Assembly: GCF_009834785.1 (NCBI RefSeq)
Contig: NZ_WUYX01000071.1
Coordinates: 124,001 to 188,000, forward strand
Direction of reading: 5' to 3'
DNA: 64,000 bases
From: Natronorubrum halalkaliphilum
Lineage (GTDB): Archaea; Halobacteriota; Halobacteria; Halobacteriales; Natrialbaceae
Below are positions 1-8,410 of the stretch, piece by piece. The notes below the pieces were generated by a model. That model ran no database searches. It was not told the DNA's origin and was given only the letters and a program-made list of their open reading frames with translations. The translations under genes and the position numbers were made by a program. How positions within the stretch are numbered: position 1 is the first letter of the stretch; each line of letters begins with the position of its first letter.

Positions 1-231
1 GTCGCCCTCGCCGGTCCACGTCTCGAACGTCGCTTCGCCCTCGAGGACGACGAACACCTCTTCCTGATCCATGTGGGCGTGAACCGAGCCGCTGAACCGC
101 TCGCCGGGCTCGAGGACGTAGCGCGTGATCGCGACGCCGTCGGCGCCGAGCGGGTCGGTCAGGGAACGGCGGTCGGCGTGGAGGTCGTCGTACGGTTCGG
201 AGTCGATGTCGTCGATCGCGACGTGCTCCAT
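1..231 (-). CDS. Cupin-domain protein (C-terminus cut by window edge)
   Basis: The reverse strand from the ATG at 231 reads 77 codons without a stop and runs off the window. It starts MEHVAIDDIDSEPY and contains the cupin-1 hallmark spacing of histidines and glutamates: PGERFSGSVHAHMDQEEVFV, followed by LEGEATFETWTGEGD. In cupins the H-x-H plus E residues bind a metal in a small beta-barrel. The substrate cannot be told from this fragment; it is likely a small single-domain cytosolic cupin. It is divergent from the aldolase gene at 321, with a shared ~90 bp promoter region. Confidence 0.75.
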   Translation of the reverse strand, partial: MEHVAIDDIDSEPYDDLHADRRSLTDPLGADGVAITRYVLEPGERFSGSVHAHMDQEEVFVVLEGEATFETWTGEGD

Positions 232-290
232 ACCGTCGGATCGATCCGCCGGCACAAAGAATCCAGCTCCGGACACCGCTCACCGCGAAG

Positions 291-296
291 TTTTAT
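291..296 (+). promoter_or_regulatory. TATA-like box for the aldolase gene
   Basis: TTTTAT lies about 25 nt before the ATG at 321, the spacing expected for a leaderless haloarchaeal transcript. No Shine-Dalgarno-like motif is seen just before the ATG. Confidence 0.5.
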
Positions 297-320
297 TGGG
301 GCTCTGCTGGTCCGTCGTCC

Positions 321-1133
321 ATGGTCACGTCACCGCGAACCAACCTTCTCCGACGGACGCTCGAGGACGACGCCGTCGCGTTGGGCATCCTCGAGAACGC
401 GTACGACCCGACGCTGGTCGAGTTCTACGGCGAACTCGGGCTGGATTTCGTCTGGATCGACCTTGAGCACGCCGGCCCGAGCCCGTTCGACGGCGATCGA
501 CTGGAAGACCTGCTGCGGGCGGCGAACGTGACCGGGACGGAACTGCTCGTGCGACTGCCCGAGCCCGATCCGGGGATGATTCGGAAGACGCTGGACGCCG
601 GCGTTCGGTCCCTGTTCGTCTCGCGGATCGAAACCGCCGACGAGGTGCGACGGGCGGTGGAAGCGTCCCGGTTCGAGTACGACGGTGGGCCAGGCAAACG
701 CGGGTTCGCGAGCCCCCGCGCGAGTCGGTGGGGGACGACGGACGACTACGCGACAACCGAAGACGAGCAGATCGTCGTCGGCGTCACGATCGAGAACCCG
801 ACGGCGGTGGGGAACCTCGAGGAGATTCTGGCGGTTCCGGGACTGGGCTTCGTCTTCGCCGGCCCGCTCGATCTGGCCGTCTCGACGGGTCATCCCGGGG
901 AGCCGACTCACGAGGAGGTCGAGGAGCACGTCGAGCGGATTCGGGCGGCTGCCCTCGAGGCCGACGTTCCCCTCGGCGGGCTCGGTTTCGGGATGGACGA
1001 CGTCAACGAGAAGGCAAGTTCGGGGTATCAACTGCTGAATTTGGGGAGTACCACCGGTGCGCTGCAGGGCGTCGTGCGATCGTGGTTCAACGAGTACGAG
1101 GGGCAGGGAGCGACGGGAGGGGGATCGCCGTAG
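321..1133 (+). CDS. HpcH/HpaI-family aldolase
   Basis: 270 aa, the normal length for class II 2-keto-3-deoxy-sugar/4-hydroxy-2-oxoacid aldolases. Family marks are visible: GLDFVWIDLEHAGPSPFD (the D-x-E-H segment), RLPEPDPGMIRKTLDAGVRS in the barrel, a metal-binding E in VGVTIENPTAVGNLEEI, and GFVFAGPLDLAVSTG near the C-terminus. These enzymes reversibly cleave 4-hydroxy-2-oxoacids to pyruvate plus an aldehyde with a divalent metal. The substrate is unknown; no catabolic cluster surrounds it. The last ~10 residues (EGQGATGGGSP) are a low-complexity tail. Confident of family, not of reaction. Confidence 0.85.
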   Translation: MVTSPRTNLLRRTLEDDAVALGILENAYDPTLVEFYGELGLDFVWIDLEHAGPSPFDGDRLEDLLRAANVTGTELLVRLPEPDPGMIRKTLDAGVRSLFVSRIETADEVRRAVEASRFEYDGGPGKRGFASPRASRWGTTDDYATTEDEQIVVGVTIENPTAVGNLEEILAVPGLGFVFAGPLDLAVSTGHPGEPTHEEVEEHVERIRAAALEADVPLGGLGFGMDDVNEKASSGYQLLNLGSTTGALQGVVRSWFNEYEGQGATGGGSP

Positions 1134-1223
1134 GCCGGAGGCCGTAGGTGCGCGGGGACACAGCGTCGAACCGCCGCGCTGAAATCCGACGGTTTTAGCG
1201 GCCGGAGCCTATCAGGATCGCAC

Positions 1224-2687
1224 ATGTTCCACGGCGAGGAGTTCTGGCTCGTGCGCTTTCTTTTCCAGCGGGGACTCGCGGCGCTGTTCCTGCTCGCCTT
1301 TCTCGTCGCGGCGTTTCAGTTCCGGCCGCTGGCCGGCGAAGACGGTCTGTTGCCCCTCGAGTGGTACGCCGACGGCGCCTCGTTTCGCGAGCGGCCGAGC
1401 CTCTTTTATTTCGTGCCGAGCGATCGGGCGATCGGTATCGCGGCCTGGACCGGCGTCGCGCTGTCCGCGCTGGCGCTCGTCGGCGTCCCCTACTGGCTGC
1501 CGGAGCCGTATCCGACGCCCGTTTCGATGGTCCTCTGGGCGACGATGTGGCTGCTCTATCTGTCGTTCGTCAACGCCGGCCAGACCTTCTACGGCTACGG
1601 CTGGGAGTCGATGCTGCTCGAGACGGGCTTTCTCGCGATCTTTCTGGGAGCCGGCGCGGTCTCGCCGCCGGTGATCATCTTCCTGCTGTTGCAGTGGGTG
1701 CTCTTCCGCAACATGTTCGGAGCGGGGCTGATCAAGATCCGCGGGGACGACTGCTGGCGCGATCTGACGTGTATGGACTACCACTACGAGACCCAGCCGA
1801 TTCCGAACCCCGTGAGCTGGTACGCCCACCACCGATCGGATCGCTTCCATCGCCTCGAGACCTTCGGAAACCACGTCCTCGAGCTCGCGATTCCGTTTCT
1901 CTACTTCGCGCCGCAGCCCGCGTCGGCGCTTGCCGGTCTGGCGACGATCGGCTTCCAGGGCTGGCTCGTGGTCACCGGGAACTTCGCCTGGCTAAACGCG
2001 CTCACGATCGTCCTCGCGATCGCGACGTTCAGCGACGGGGTTCTCGAGGCCGTCCTCCCCGTCGCGTCGCCCGAAACGGTGGCGACGCCGCTGTACCTCG
2101 AGGGCGCGGCGATACTCGTCGCAGTGATCGTCGTCGCCATGAGCATCCGCCCCATCGAGAACATGCTGTCGGAGAGCCAGACGATGAACACGGCGTTCGA
2201 TCCACTGCACCTGGTGAACACCTACGGCGCGTTCGGCTCGGTGACGCGGGACCGCTACGAGGTCGTCATCGAGGGGACGACGGACGACGTGATCACCGAC
2301 GAAACGGAGTGGGAGGCGTATCGATTCGCGGGCAAGCCGACGGCTCTCGAACGCCGGCCGCCACAGATCGCGCCGTATCACCTGCGGCTGGACTGGCAGC
2401 TCTGGTTCGCCGCCATGGCGCCGTCGCCGCGTCGTCACCCGTGGTTCTCGCGCTTCCTGGCGAAGCTGTTAGAAGGGGACGAGAAGACGCTCGGGCTGGT
2501 GGCCGAGGATCCGTTCGCCGACCGTGAGGACGGGCCCGAACACGTCCGAGCGACCCGATACCGCTACCGGTACACGACGCCCGAGGAGCGCGCCGAGACC
2601 GGGGACTGGTGGCGCCGGGAGCGCGTCGGTTCGTACGTCGAGCCGGTATCGCTCGAGGAGCTTCGGCTTCGGGAGCCGGCGCTGTGA
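1224..2687 (+). CDS. Lipase maturation factor (LMF1)-like membrane protein
   Basis: 487 aa multi-pass membrane protein. The N-terminal half has several hydrophobic helices (roughly residues 10-35, 65-90, 95-120, 130-160, 210-300) with the family motif GQTFYGYGWESMLLETGF and the conserved region FRNMFGAGLIKIRGDDCWRD, then MDYHYETQPIPNPVSWY. The C-terminal ~170 residues form a soluble domain (VIEGTTDDVITDETEWEAY, then APYHLRLDWQLWFAAM). In animals LMF1 assists folding of secreted lipases; archaeal homologues are uncharacterised, so a role in exported protein folding is inference. It is convergent with the DCC thiol oxidoreductase at 2735, with under 50 bp between stops. Confidence 0.85.
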   Translation: MFHGEEFWLVRFLFQRGLAALFLLAFLVAAFQFRPLAGEDGLLPLEWYADGASFRERPSLFYFVPSDRAIGIAAWTGVALSALALVGVPYWLPEPYPTPVSMVLWATMWLLYLSFVNAGQTFYGYGWESMLLETGFLAIFLGAGAVSPPVIIFLLLQWVLFRNMFGAGLIKIRGDDCWRDLTCMDYHYETQPIPNPVSWYAHHRSDRFHRLETFGNHVLELAIPFLYFAPQPASALAGLATIGFQGWLVVTGNFAWLNALTIVLAIATFSDGVLEAVLPVASPETVATPLYLEGAAILVAVIVVAMSIRPIENMLSESQTMNTAFDPLHLVNTYGAFGSVTRDRYEVVIEGTTDDVITDETEWEAYRFAGKPTALERRPPQIAPYHLRLDWQLWFAAMAPSPRRHPWFSRFLAKLLEGDEKTLGLVAEDPFADREDGPEHVRATRYRYRYTTPEERAETGDWWRRERVGSYVEPVSLEELRLREPAL

Positions 2688-2734
2688 GGTATGGAGTCCG
2701 TGAGTCCACCAGTGAATGGTTATCGCAGTCGGTA

Positions 2735-3130
2735 TCAGTCGTCCTCGTCGGACTCCCGCCTGACCGGCGGCGTCTTCGACATCACCTGGCCCCACTTGTC
2801 GCGGTTGTCCGCCACTTGCCGGTAGGTCCGTTCGCGAAAGCGCTCGTAGTCCTCGAAGTTTCGGAGGAACCCGAGGACGTCGCCGACGGGGGTATCGCTC
2901 CCGTATCGGCGCAACGCCTCCTCGATCGACGCGCCACAGGAGTAGACCTCGTCGTCGGTCACGACGTGCGAACACTCCTCGTAGTACTCGGGCAGCTCCT
3001 CCCGGAGCTCGGGGTATTCGGAGAGGTCGCTGAACCCCACGATGCGGAGGTCGGTTCGGCCGTCGAAGTAGTCGGCCCACCACGTGCAAAAGCCGCAATC
3101 GTCATCGTAGACGAGCGTTGGCTCGGGCAT
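2735..3130 (-). CDS. DCC-family (DUF393) thiol-disulfide oxidoreductase
   Basis: 131 aa, starting MPEPTLVYDDDCGFCTWW: the DxDCxFC motif defines the DCC/DUF393 family, a thioredoxin-fold group in which the C-x-x-C pair (here C-G-F-C) is the presumed redox site. No signal peptide or membrane segment is seen, so it probably acts in the cytosol. The C-terminus is charged (RRESDEDD). It lies tail to tail with the LMF1-like gene. DUF393 proteins often occur beside or fused to HTTM/LMF-type membrane proteins, which makes a functional pairing plausible. Confidence 0.88.
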   Translation of the reverse strand: MPEPTLVYDDDCGFCTWWADYFDGRTDLRIVGFSDLSEYPELREELPEYYEECSHVVTDDEVYSCGASIEEALRRYGSDTPVGDVLGFLRNFEDYERFRERTYRQVADNRDKWGQVMSKTPPVRRESDEDD

Positions 3131-3242
3131 AGCGAGCCCTACGGGCTCGAGGCACTAACCCCTGTCTCGCCTTCGCCGGCTGTGAGAAGGGAGCGAAGAG
3201 GGAAGGCCGGGATACTTGTCTCGGCCCGTCGAAACGGAACGC

Positions 3243-3425
3243 ATGGAGCGGTTCGTCCAACTGATCGTCGCCGGCGGCGTCGTCCTCGTCGGTGCGCTCT
3301 GGCTCGTCGCTCTTTTCGACCGGGGCTCGATTCTGTGGATCGTCGGCCTCGTGCTCGCGGTTCTCGGGAGTGCGGGATTAGGTGCCGGGATTCTGTGGGA
3401 GCTCGAGACTGACCTCGTGGGGTAA
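3243..3425 (+). CDS. Small two-helix membrane protein
   Basis: 60 aa from the ATG at 3243 (MERFVQLIVAGGVVLVG). Two hydrophobic stretches (about residues 4-24 and 29-51) are joined by the short charged turn DRGSI. A TTG start nine codons upstream is also in frame but less likely. No family is recognised; it is a typical haloarchaeal short membrane protein, free-standing between the DCC gene and the PD-(D/E)XK-like gene. Confidence 0.6.
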   Translation: MERFVQLIVAGGVVLVGALWLVALFDRGSILWIVGLVLAVLGSAGLGAGILWELETDLVG

Positions 3426-3548
3426 CCTGCGGGCGAAACCTCCCCGTTCGGCCCGACCGTCTCGTTTCGAAAGCCCTCCTCTCTCCCGCCCGGCGGTTGA
3501 GGCGTGGCGGCAGTCTGATCGCCGGGCGACCCCTCGACACGCCAGAAC

Positions 3549-3554
3549 ATTATT
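3549..3554 (+). promoter_or_regulatory. TATA-like box upstream of the nuclease-like gene
   Basis: ATTATT, about 25 nt before the ATG at 3579, in an otherwise GC-rich gap. The spacing fits a leaderless or near-leaderless transcript. Confidence 0.4.
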
Positions 3555-3578
3555 GAGGAGTCTCCCGAATGCGAACCC

Positions 3579-4850
3579 ATGAGTAGCGCGGCCCGGCCGC
3601 TCTCCGAACCGCAGGTGCTCGCCCACACCAAACAGCGGCTCTTTCCGGCCGAGGGCGACAGCGATAGCGGGGGCGACAGCGAACGCAACGGGCCGTCGTA
3701 CGTCGTGGCCGACACGCAATTCTCGAAAGACGAGTGGCTCCCCGGCCAGCCCGTCGATCCGGCGGTTCGGGACTGTCTCGCGCCGTTCAACCGCGTCCAG
3801 ATCGGCGGCGGCTATCCGGATCTCGTCGGCGTTCGGAACCTCGAGTCCGATCTCCTCGCGGTTGATCGGGTCGGCGACGAGCCGCCGTTGATCGCCATCG
3901 AAGCGAAAGGAGAGACGAGCGGCGGCGTCGACACCCAGCTCGGGATCGTCCAGGCCTACGACCGGCTCCACGAGGCCAACGCAGCGTACGTCGCCGCGCC
4001 GACGACGGCGATTACGGAGACCGATCGGACGCTCGCGCGGGAACTGAACGTCGGCGTGCTGGGCGTGGCTGCCGCCGGCGGAGTGGACGCCCTCGAGGTC
4101 CCGCGGGTCGTCGGCAACCGAACCTCGAGCGAGGCGACGGCGTTACGGTTTCAGGCCGGAGCGCAGGGCGTCGCGAACAAGTCCTTCAGTCTGAACCACC
4201 CGAAGAACTACCTCGGCTATCCGTTGGCCCACTACGCGGACGGCGATACCGGCGACCTGCTGTCGAAATACGAGGTGGTCAACGCGGCGGATGCGTCCAG
4301 ACAGGGCGCCGCGTTTCTGGGCCTGATCGAGGACGGTGCCGGAGTGGCGTTGACGTCGCTCGGTCAGGAAGTAGTCCGCTTCGGGACGGCCCGATGTGGC
4401 TCGGTCGAGGCGGCACTGGCCGAGTTCGAAGACTGGTACCGGTCGCGAAAACGCTTCATCGAGGTCGCGCCGGCGTGGGGTCAACTGGCCCGTCGGGTGG
4501 TGTTCGAGTACCCGGCGACGGAGTTACTCGTCACCGAACTTCAGACCATGCACGACGACTGGCAGCCCGAGCCCTCGCTCGTGGACTTCCTCGAGCACCT
4601 GCACGCGTTGCACCCGACGTTTACCGTCGAACTGTTCATCCGCGGCGACGACGACGTTCGGCGTCGGGTGCTGACCGAAGACGGTGAACTTCGGTCGGAA
4701 GCGCTCGCGGATGGGAACGTGTTCCACTCGCCGACGGTGTTCCAGTTGAAGGCAATGCTGTACCACACGGGGATCGTGACCGAACGCGGGGCAGAGCCGA
4801 ACCGGCTCGATCCCCTCGAGGACGTCTGGGCGCTCCGGGAACCGGTGTAA
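3579..4850 (+). CDS. PD-(D/E)XK nuclease-like protein, haloarchaeal, unknown role
   Basis: 423 aa soluble acidic protein. Residues ~66-110 read GGGYPDLVGVR then PLIAIEAKGET, matching the D...(E)-x-K arrangement of PD-(D/E)XK nucleases (D in GYPDLV, E-A-K in AIEAKGE), followed by QLGIVQAYDRLHEA as in restriction-like folds. The remaining ~300 residues form no domain I recognise; they include a winged-helix-like stretch around DASRQGAAFLGLIEDGAG and a C-terminal part ending FQLKAMLYHTGIVTERG. The N-terminus has a short acidic insert (GDSDSGGDSER). Nuclease activity is inferred from the motif only. It could be a standalone DNA-processing or defence protein; no partner methylase or helicase lies nearby. 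Confidence 0.7.
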   Translation: MSSAARPLSEPQVLAHTKQRLFPAEGDSDSGGDSERNGPSYVVADTQFSKDEWLPGQPVDPAVRDCLAPFNRVQIGGGYPDLVGVRNLESDLLAVDRVGDEPPLIAIEAKGETSGGVDTQLGIVQAYDRLHEANAAYVAAPTTAITETDRTLARELNVGVLGVAAAGGVDALEVPRVVGNRTSSEATALRFQAGAQGVANKSFSLNHPKNYLGYPLAHYADGDTGDLLSKYEVVNAADASRQGAAFLGLIEDGAGVALTSLGQEVVRFGTARCGSVEAALAEFEDWYRSRKRFIEVAPAWGQLARRVVFEYPATELLVTELQTMHDDWQPEPSLVDFLEHLHALHPTFTVELFIRGDDDVRRRVLTEDGELRSEALADGNVFHSPTVFQLKAMLYHTGIVTERGAEPNRLDPLEDVWALREPV

Positions 4851-4960
4851 CGGATGACGCGGGTACCGACTCGTCCGAAAACAGCGGATGTCCACGGTAG
4901 CCGATTATCCCGGCCGTCCACACCCCGTTCCTTTTTCACGCTGTTCGGACACTAGTCGGC

Positions 4961-5314
4961 ATGACACGCGGCCTGGAGCCGACGGAGGAGTACGACGGCT
5001 CGATCACGGTGCGGCTTCTGACGGACGAATCCAGGACGGAAGAGCTCAGCTGCTCGTCCTACGAAGACGCGATCGAACTCGTCAAACGGCACCGGGAGTC
5101 GGTTACGGTGGCCAAGATCGTGGCTCGAGACGACGCCGTCGTCTTCACCTCTGCCGAGATGGCTATCGACGACTGGGAGCAGGCCTGGAAGCGGGAAAAA
5201 CGTCGGCTCTCCGTCCACGTCGAACCCCACGACTGCCCGCACGACAGCATCTCCTGTTTCGCCGACGATCTCTGTCTCGACTGCCAGATCGACGCGGTGA
5301 GAGACCGGGACTGA
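4961..5314 (+). CDS. Haloarchaeal hypothetical protein with C-terminal Cys/His cluster
   Basis: 117 aa. The N-terminal ~90 residues are an alpha/beta-looking domain (GSITVRLLTDESRTEEL). The tail HDCPHDSISCFADDLCLDC holds four cysteines and two histidines that could bind zinc. A T-rich stretch (CCTTTTTCACG) about 30 nt upstream is a possible promoter. No family recognised. It is co-directional with the nuclease-like gene but ~110 bp apart, so operon membership is doubtful. Confidence 0.6.
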   Translation: MTRGLEPTEEYDGSITVRLLTDESRTEELSCSSYEDAIELVKRHRESVTVAKIVARDDAVVFTSAEMAIDDWEQAWKREKRRLSVHVEPHDCPHDSISCFADDLCLDCQIDAVRDRD

Positions 5315-5470
5315 TTTCGGCTCCTGTCTTCGTCACGTCGTCTTCTCGAGTGGCCGTGTTAGCAACGCGGTATCGATCGCGATGAAGGTGATTTACACAA
5401 GGTCGATAATTCGATAGGAAAACAGTCCACTGTGCTACTCGACGATGCAGTCTTCTCCTGCAAAACGACG

Positions 5471-5782
5471 CTATGCCGACCGACCGCTATCCGTAACGCC
5501 CCGCGAACCACCGCTCCCGATCGTCACCGGCTCGAGTGAAATCTCGAGCGCGCTTCCGGATTGTTCGACGACGACCGTATGGCCCGCGTACTCGAATTCG
5601 AGAGATGTAAACCCGCTACTGGACGAACAGAGGGAGTTGAGGAGGTCGGGATCGATGACGTTATAGAGCGGGTCGAGTTCGAGGGGATCCGTCCCGATTG
5701 TCCGGGATACAAGGTCGATAACGGCCATACTCGGCTGCTCGTCGTCGCCTACGGTTACTGTCGTCGAACTGTGTGAGTTCAT
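5471..5782 (-). CDS. HalOD1 output-domain protein
   Basis: 103 aa. The core SMAVIDLVSRTIGTDPLELD then PLYNVIDPDLLNSL and FEYAGHTVVVEQSG matches the haloarchaeal HalOD1 domain, a small output module first noted at the end of haloarchaeal response regulators. Here it stands alone without a receiver domain, as in most haloarchaeal genomes, where dozens of copies occur. A role in signalling is inferred from the name only. It is single-gene and monocistronic. Confidence 0.82.
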   Translation of the reverse strand: MNSHSSTTVTVGDDEQPSMAVIDLVSRTIGTDPLELDPLYNVIDPDLLNSLCSSSSGFTSLEFEYAGHTVVVEQSGSALEISLEPVTIGSGGSRGVTDSGRSA

Positions 5783-5970
5783 AACTGGTGGTGTCGGGAG
5801 CGGGAGTAAAGAAAATGACCCAATATTTCGGAACGGGTCCGACAGGCAAAATTACAGTCCAATCGGACAGAGTGTTGCCGCCGGCGCTGTGATCGCCTTG
5901 CAGAAACGAGTACAACCACTCATATACACATTTCGGTATCTGTGGCTCGGTTCTGCCCCTTTTGATGTCG

Positions 5971-6870
5971 TCAATCCCGGCGTTGAACCTCGTGTCGACC
6001 GAAACCGTACCGGAGTCGGTTCGCCAGCCGTCGCGAAAACCGACCGTCGTCGGCCCGCGAGCCGAACCGTTCGCTAAGTGCCGTGTAGATCAACGGCAGC
6101 GGCACCTCTTGTTCGAGTCCCTCCTGGACGGTCCACGTTCCCGTCGAACCGCCCTCGATTCGATCTGCGACATCGCCCAGATCAGAGCCCTCCTCCCGGA
6201 ACGCCTCCTCGCAAAGTTCGAGCAGCCACGAGCGGATCACTGCGCCGTTATTCCAGACCGACGCGACGTTCTCGAGGTCGAGGTCGTAGCGCCCCTCGTG
6301 GAGCAGTTCGAACCCCTCGCCGTAGGTCTGCATGAGCGCGTACTCGACGCCGTTGTGAACCATCTTCACGTAGTGGCCCGACCCCGCAGGCCCCATGTGT
6401 TCGTGACCAGCAGGGCCCGTTGCGACGGCGTCGAATACGGGCGTCACCTCCTCGTAGGCCCACTCGGGTCCGCCGACCATCAGCGAGAAGCCGAGCTCGG
6501 CACCCGCGGGCCCGCCGGAGGTGCCACAGTCGAGATACGCGGCTGGACAGCGCTCTGCCCGGCGCACGGAGTCCTCGAAGTAGGAGTTCCCGCCGTCGAC
6601 GACGATGTCATCCGAGTCGAGGTGGGCCTCGAGTTCCTCGAGCGTCGCGTCGACCGCTTCGCCCGCGGGGACCATGAGCCAAATGCGTTTCTCCTCGCCG
6701 AGTCGATCCGCGAGGTCGGCGATCGAGTCGGCCGGCCGTGCGCCCGCGTCGGCGGCCGTCGCGACGGCTTCCGGCTCGAGATCGAAGGCGACGACGTCGT
6801 GACCTGCCTGGAGGGTTCGATCGACGACGATCTGTCCCATGCGTCCGAGTCCGATTACGCCCAGTTGCAT
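5971..6870 (-). CDS. gnd: 6-phosphogluconate dehydrogenase (decarboxylating), short archaeal type
   Basis: 299 aa from MQLGVIGLGRMG, the NAD(P)-binding GxGxxG motif; a GTG three codons earlier is a weaker start. Catalytic-region signatures are present: VDGGNSYFEDSVRRA, YLDCGTSGGPAGAELGFSLM, and GHYVKMVHNGVEYALMQ with the lysine and asparagine of the active site. It oxidatively decarboxylates 6-phosphogluconate to ribulose-5-phosphate, giving pentoses and reduced cofactor. The length fits the short GndA form rather than the ~470 aa bacterial Gnd. The reading frame is intact and ends RHEVQRRD. No other pentose-phosphate genes are adjacent. Confidence 0.92.
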   Translation of the reverse strand: MQLGVIGLGRMGQIVVDRTLQAGHDVVAFDLEPEAVATAADAGARPADSIADLADRLGEEKRIWLMVPAGEAVDATLEELEAHLDSDDIVVDGGNSYFEDSVRRAERCPAAYLDCGTSGGPAGAELGFSLMVGGPEWAYEEVTPVFDAVATGPAGHEHMGPAGSGHYVKMVHNGVEYALMQTYGEGFELLHEGRYDLDLENVASVWNNGAVIRSWLLELCEEAFREEGSDLGDVADRIEGGSTGTWTVQEGLEQEVPLPLIYTALSERFGSRADDGRFSRRLANRLRYGFGRHEVQRRD

Positions 6871-7165
6871 GCGTGTCACTCGGCGGGGGTGAGAGGTAGT
6901 GGTTGTGATTTGTGGGCCGCACCCGCGGCGACACCGCGGACTCCCGTCGGAAGATGCGATGGAAGGTCACGCACCGTCGGTAGACGCCATCGAACGTCCT
7001 CGAGCGATGCCACTCGCGGAGAATCGCTCTTGATCTGCACTCAGAACGGTCGAGAAACGCTGACTCGAGCAATTGGGAGTGTTCGCTCACCACGCAGTGT
7101 CGCTGCTACTCCCGCCGGAACACTCGATCGGACGAGCACTGGATCGATATCGATCCGCACCCGCG

Positions 7166-7615
7166 TTAGCTGTTGCTGTAGTGAAGCGGCTCCTCGAGTC
7201 GGGCCCAGCCGATCGCGTCGAGGACGACGATCTGCTCGTTGTAACGGATGTAAACGCCGTTGTACTCGCTCCCGTCGCCGTCGTAGTACGGCAACGAGCC
7301 GCGGACGGTGTCCACGACGGACCAGGCACCGTCGCGCTCGAGGGTGACGTGTTCCCATTCCTCGCGCGCGTCGTTGCGAACGGCGCGGTTGATTGCGCGT
7401 CGCGCGCCGGGGATCTTCCCCAGTCGCTGAGAGGTGATGTCGACGACGGTGGCCTCCGCGGGGACCTCCCCGCGTCCGATGACTCGTGCACCGAGATCGG
7501 CCTTCGATTTCGACGGGCTGCGTTCCCGTGTTCCCGAGCGAAGTACGTATCCAGCAGCAGCCGCCGTTCCGACAGCCAGCAGCGACAGCGCCATTTCTTT
7601 ACCCCTAATCATCAT
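7166..7615 (-). CDS. Membrane-anchored haloarchaeal hypothetical protein
   Basis: 149 aa. An N-terminal hydrophobic segment (MALSLLAVGTAAAAGYVL) looks like a signal anchor. It is followed by a ~110-residue soluble domain with DLGARVIGRGEVPAEATV, REEWEHVTLERDGAWSVV and YNGVYIRYNEQIVVLDAIG. No family recognised. A possible function in the cell envelope is only inferred from the anchor. Monocistronic, between gnd and the CopD-like gene. Confidence 0.65.
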   Translation of the reverse strand: MMIRGKEMALSLLAVGTAAAAGYVLRSGTRERSPSKSKADLGARVIGRGEVPAEATVVDITSQRLGKIPGARRAINRAVRNDAREEWEHVTLERDGAWSVVDTVRGSLPYYDGDGSEYNGVYIRYNEQIVVLDAIGWARLEEPLHYSNS

Positions 7616-7780
7616 GGGAGTACGTTACAGTAACTGATCAAGTATCTTTCGCAAGAATGTTTCCTTCTGAGAGATCTGTTGCTGAAATTCAAATTCGCTA
7701 GTACCTTCTCAAACGTCGACTGATGTGCGAAATGGCCACTCACCGCATGACCCGGTCATGAGTTCGGGTTCGGAACGCCG

Positions 7781-8245
7781 CTAGAGGAGTCGAGCCACGT
7801 TCGACGTAAGCATCCCACCGATCACGAGCAATAGGAGACCGACGATCGCTGCCGCTCGATAGAGCGACAGCACGTCCCCTGCCGGTTCGCGCAGTTTCTT
7901 GCCGTTCAACCCGGCCTCGAATCGCTTTGCACCGATCTCGACGAGCGCTGCCATCACGGCCCAGAGCACGACCATCGCGAGCACGAGTTGGCCGTTAATC
8001 GTGTTGAAGAGGCTCTCGGACGTGTATCCCGTTCCGGCGAGGTGGCCTCCCGAGAGCAGCAAGACGAGGGCACTCACGCGCGAAACCGTCGTGAGTTTCC
8101 CCGAGATGACTTCGAGCGGTTTCGTCGTGTTGAACGCGCCATCTCTTGCGAGCGGTAAGACGACGAACGCGACGTAGAAGACGCTGCCGGCCCAGATTGC
8201 GGCGAAGATGAGGTGGATCGTCTGGGCGAAGAACGTATCAACCAT
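7781..8245 (-). CDS. CopD-family-like integral membrane protein
   Basis: 154 aa from MVDTFFAQTIHLIFAAIWAG; the frame could extend to 8302 (MTSSPRVG). Four hydrophobic helices are visible. The His in TIHLIFAAIWAGSVFYVAF and the following layout resemble the CopD/heme-membrane fold. CopD proteins are linked to copper resistance in bacteria, but many archaeal members have no known substrate. No CopC is nearby. The family call is moderate and the function unknown. Confidence 0.65.
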   Translation of the reverse strand: MVDTFFAQTIHLIFAAIWAGSVFYVAFVVLPLARDGAFNTTKPLEVISGKLTTVSRVSALVLLLSGGHLAGTGYTSESLFNTINGQLVLAMVVLWAVMAALVEIGAKRFEAGLNGKKLREPAGDVLSLYRAAAIVGLLLLVIGGMLTSNVARLL

Positions 8246-8410
8246 ACCGAGTTCCTTGGAGAGCGGCAGTATCAGCGTTCCGACTCGCGGCGACGAGGTC
8301 ATGCTGTTCAGTCTCGGAGAGTATCCGTCATTGGGCCGCTCAGCGTCGGGGATTGGACGCCATTGGGCTGTTCAGTCTCGGCATTGCTGGATACCAGGTG
8401 TGGTGGCCCA

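Noticed and set aside
8304-8381. Repeated CTGTTCAGTCTCGG phrases near the CopD-like gene start
   Set aside because: Two 14-bp copies and a degraded third, in a 100-bp gap; too short and irregular to call an array or an operator without more copies.
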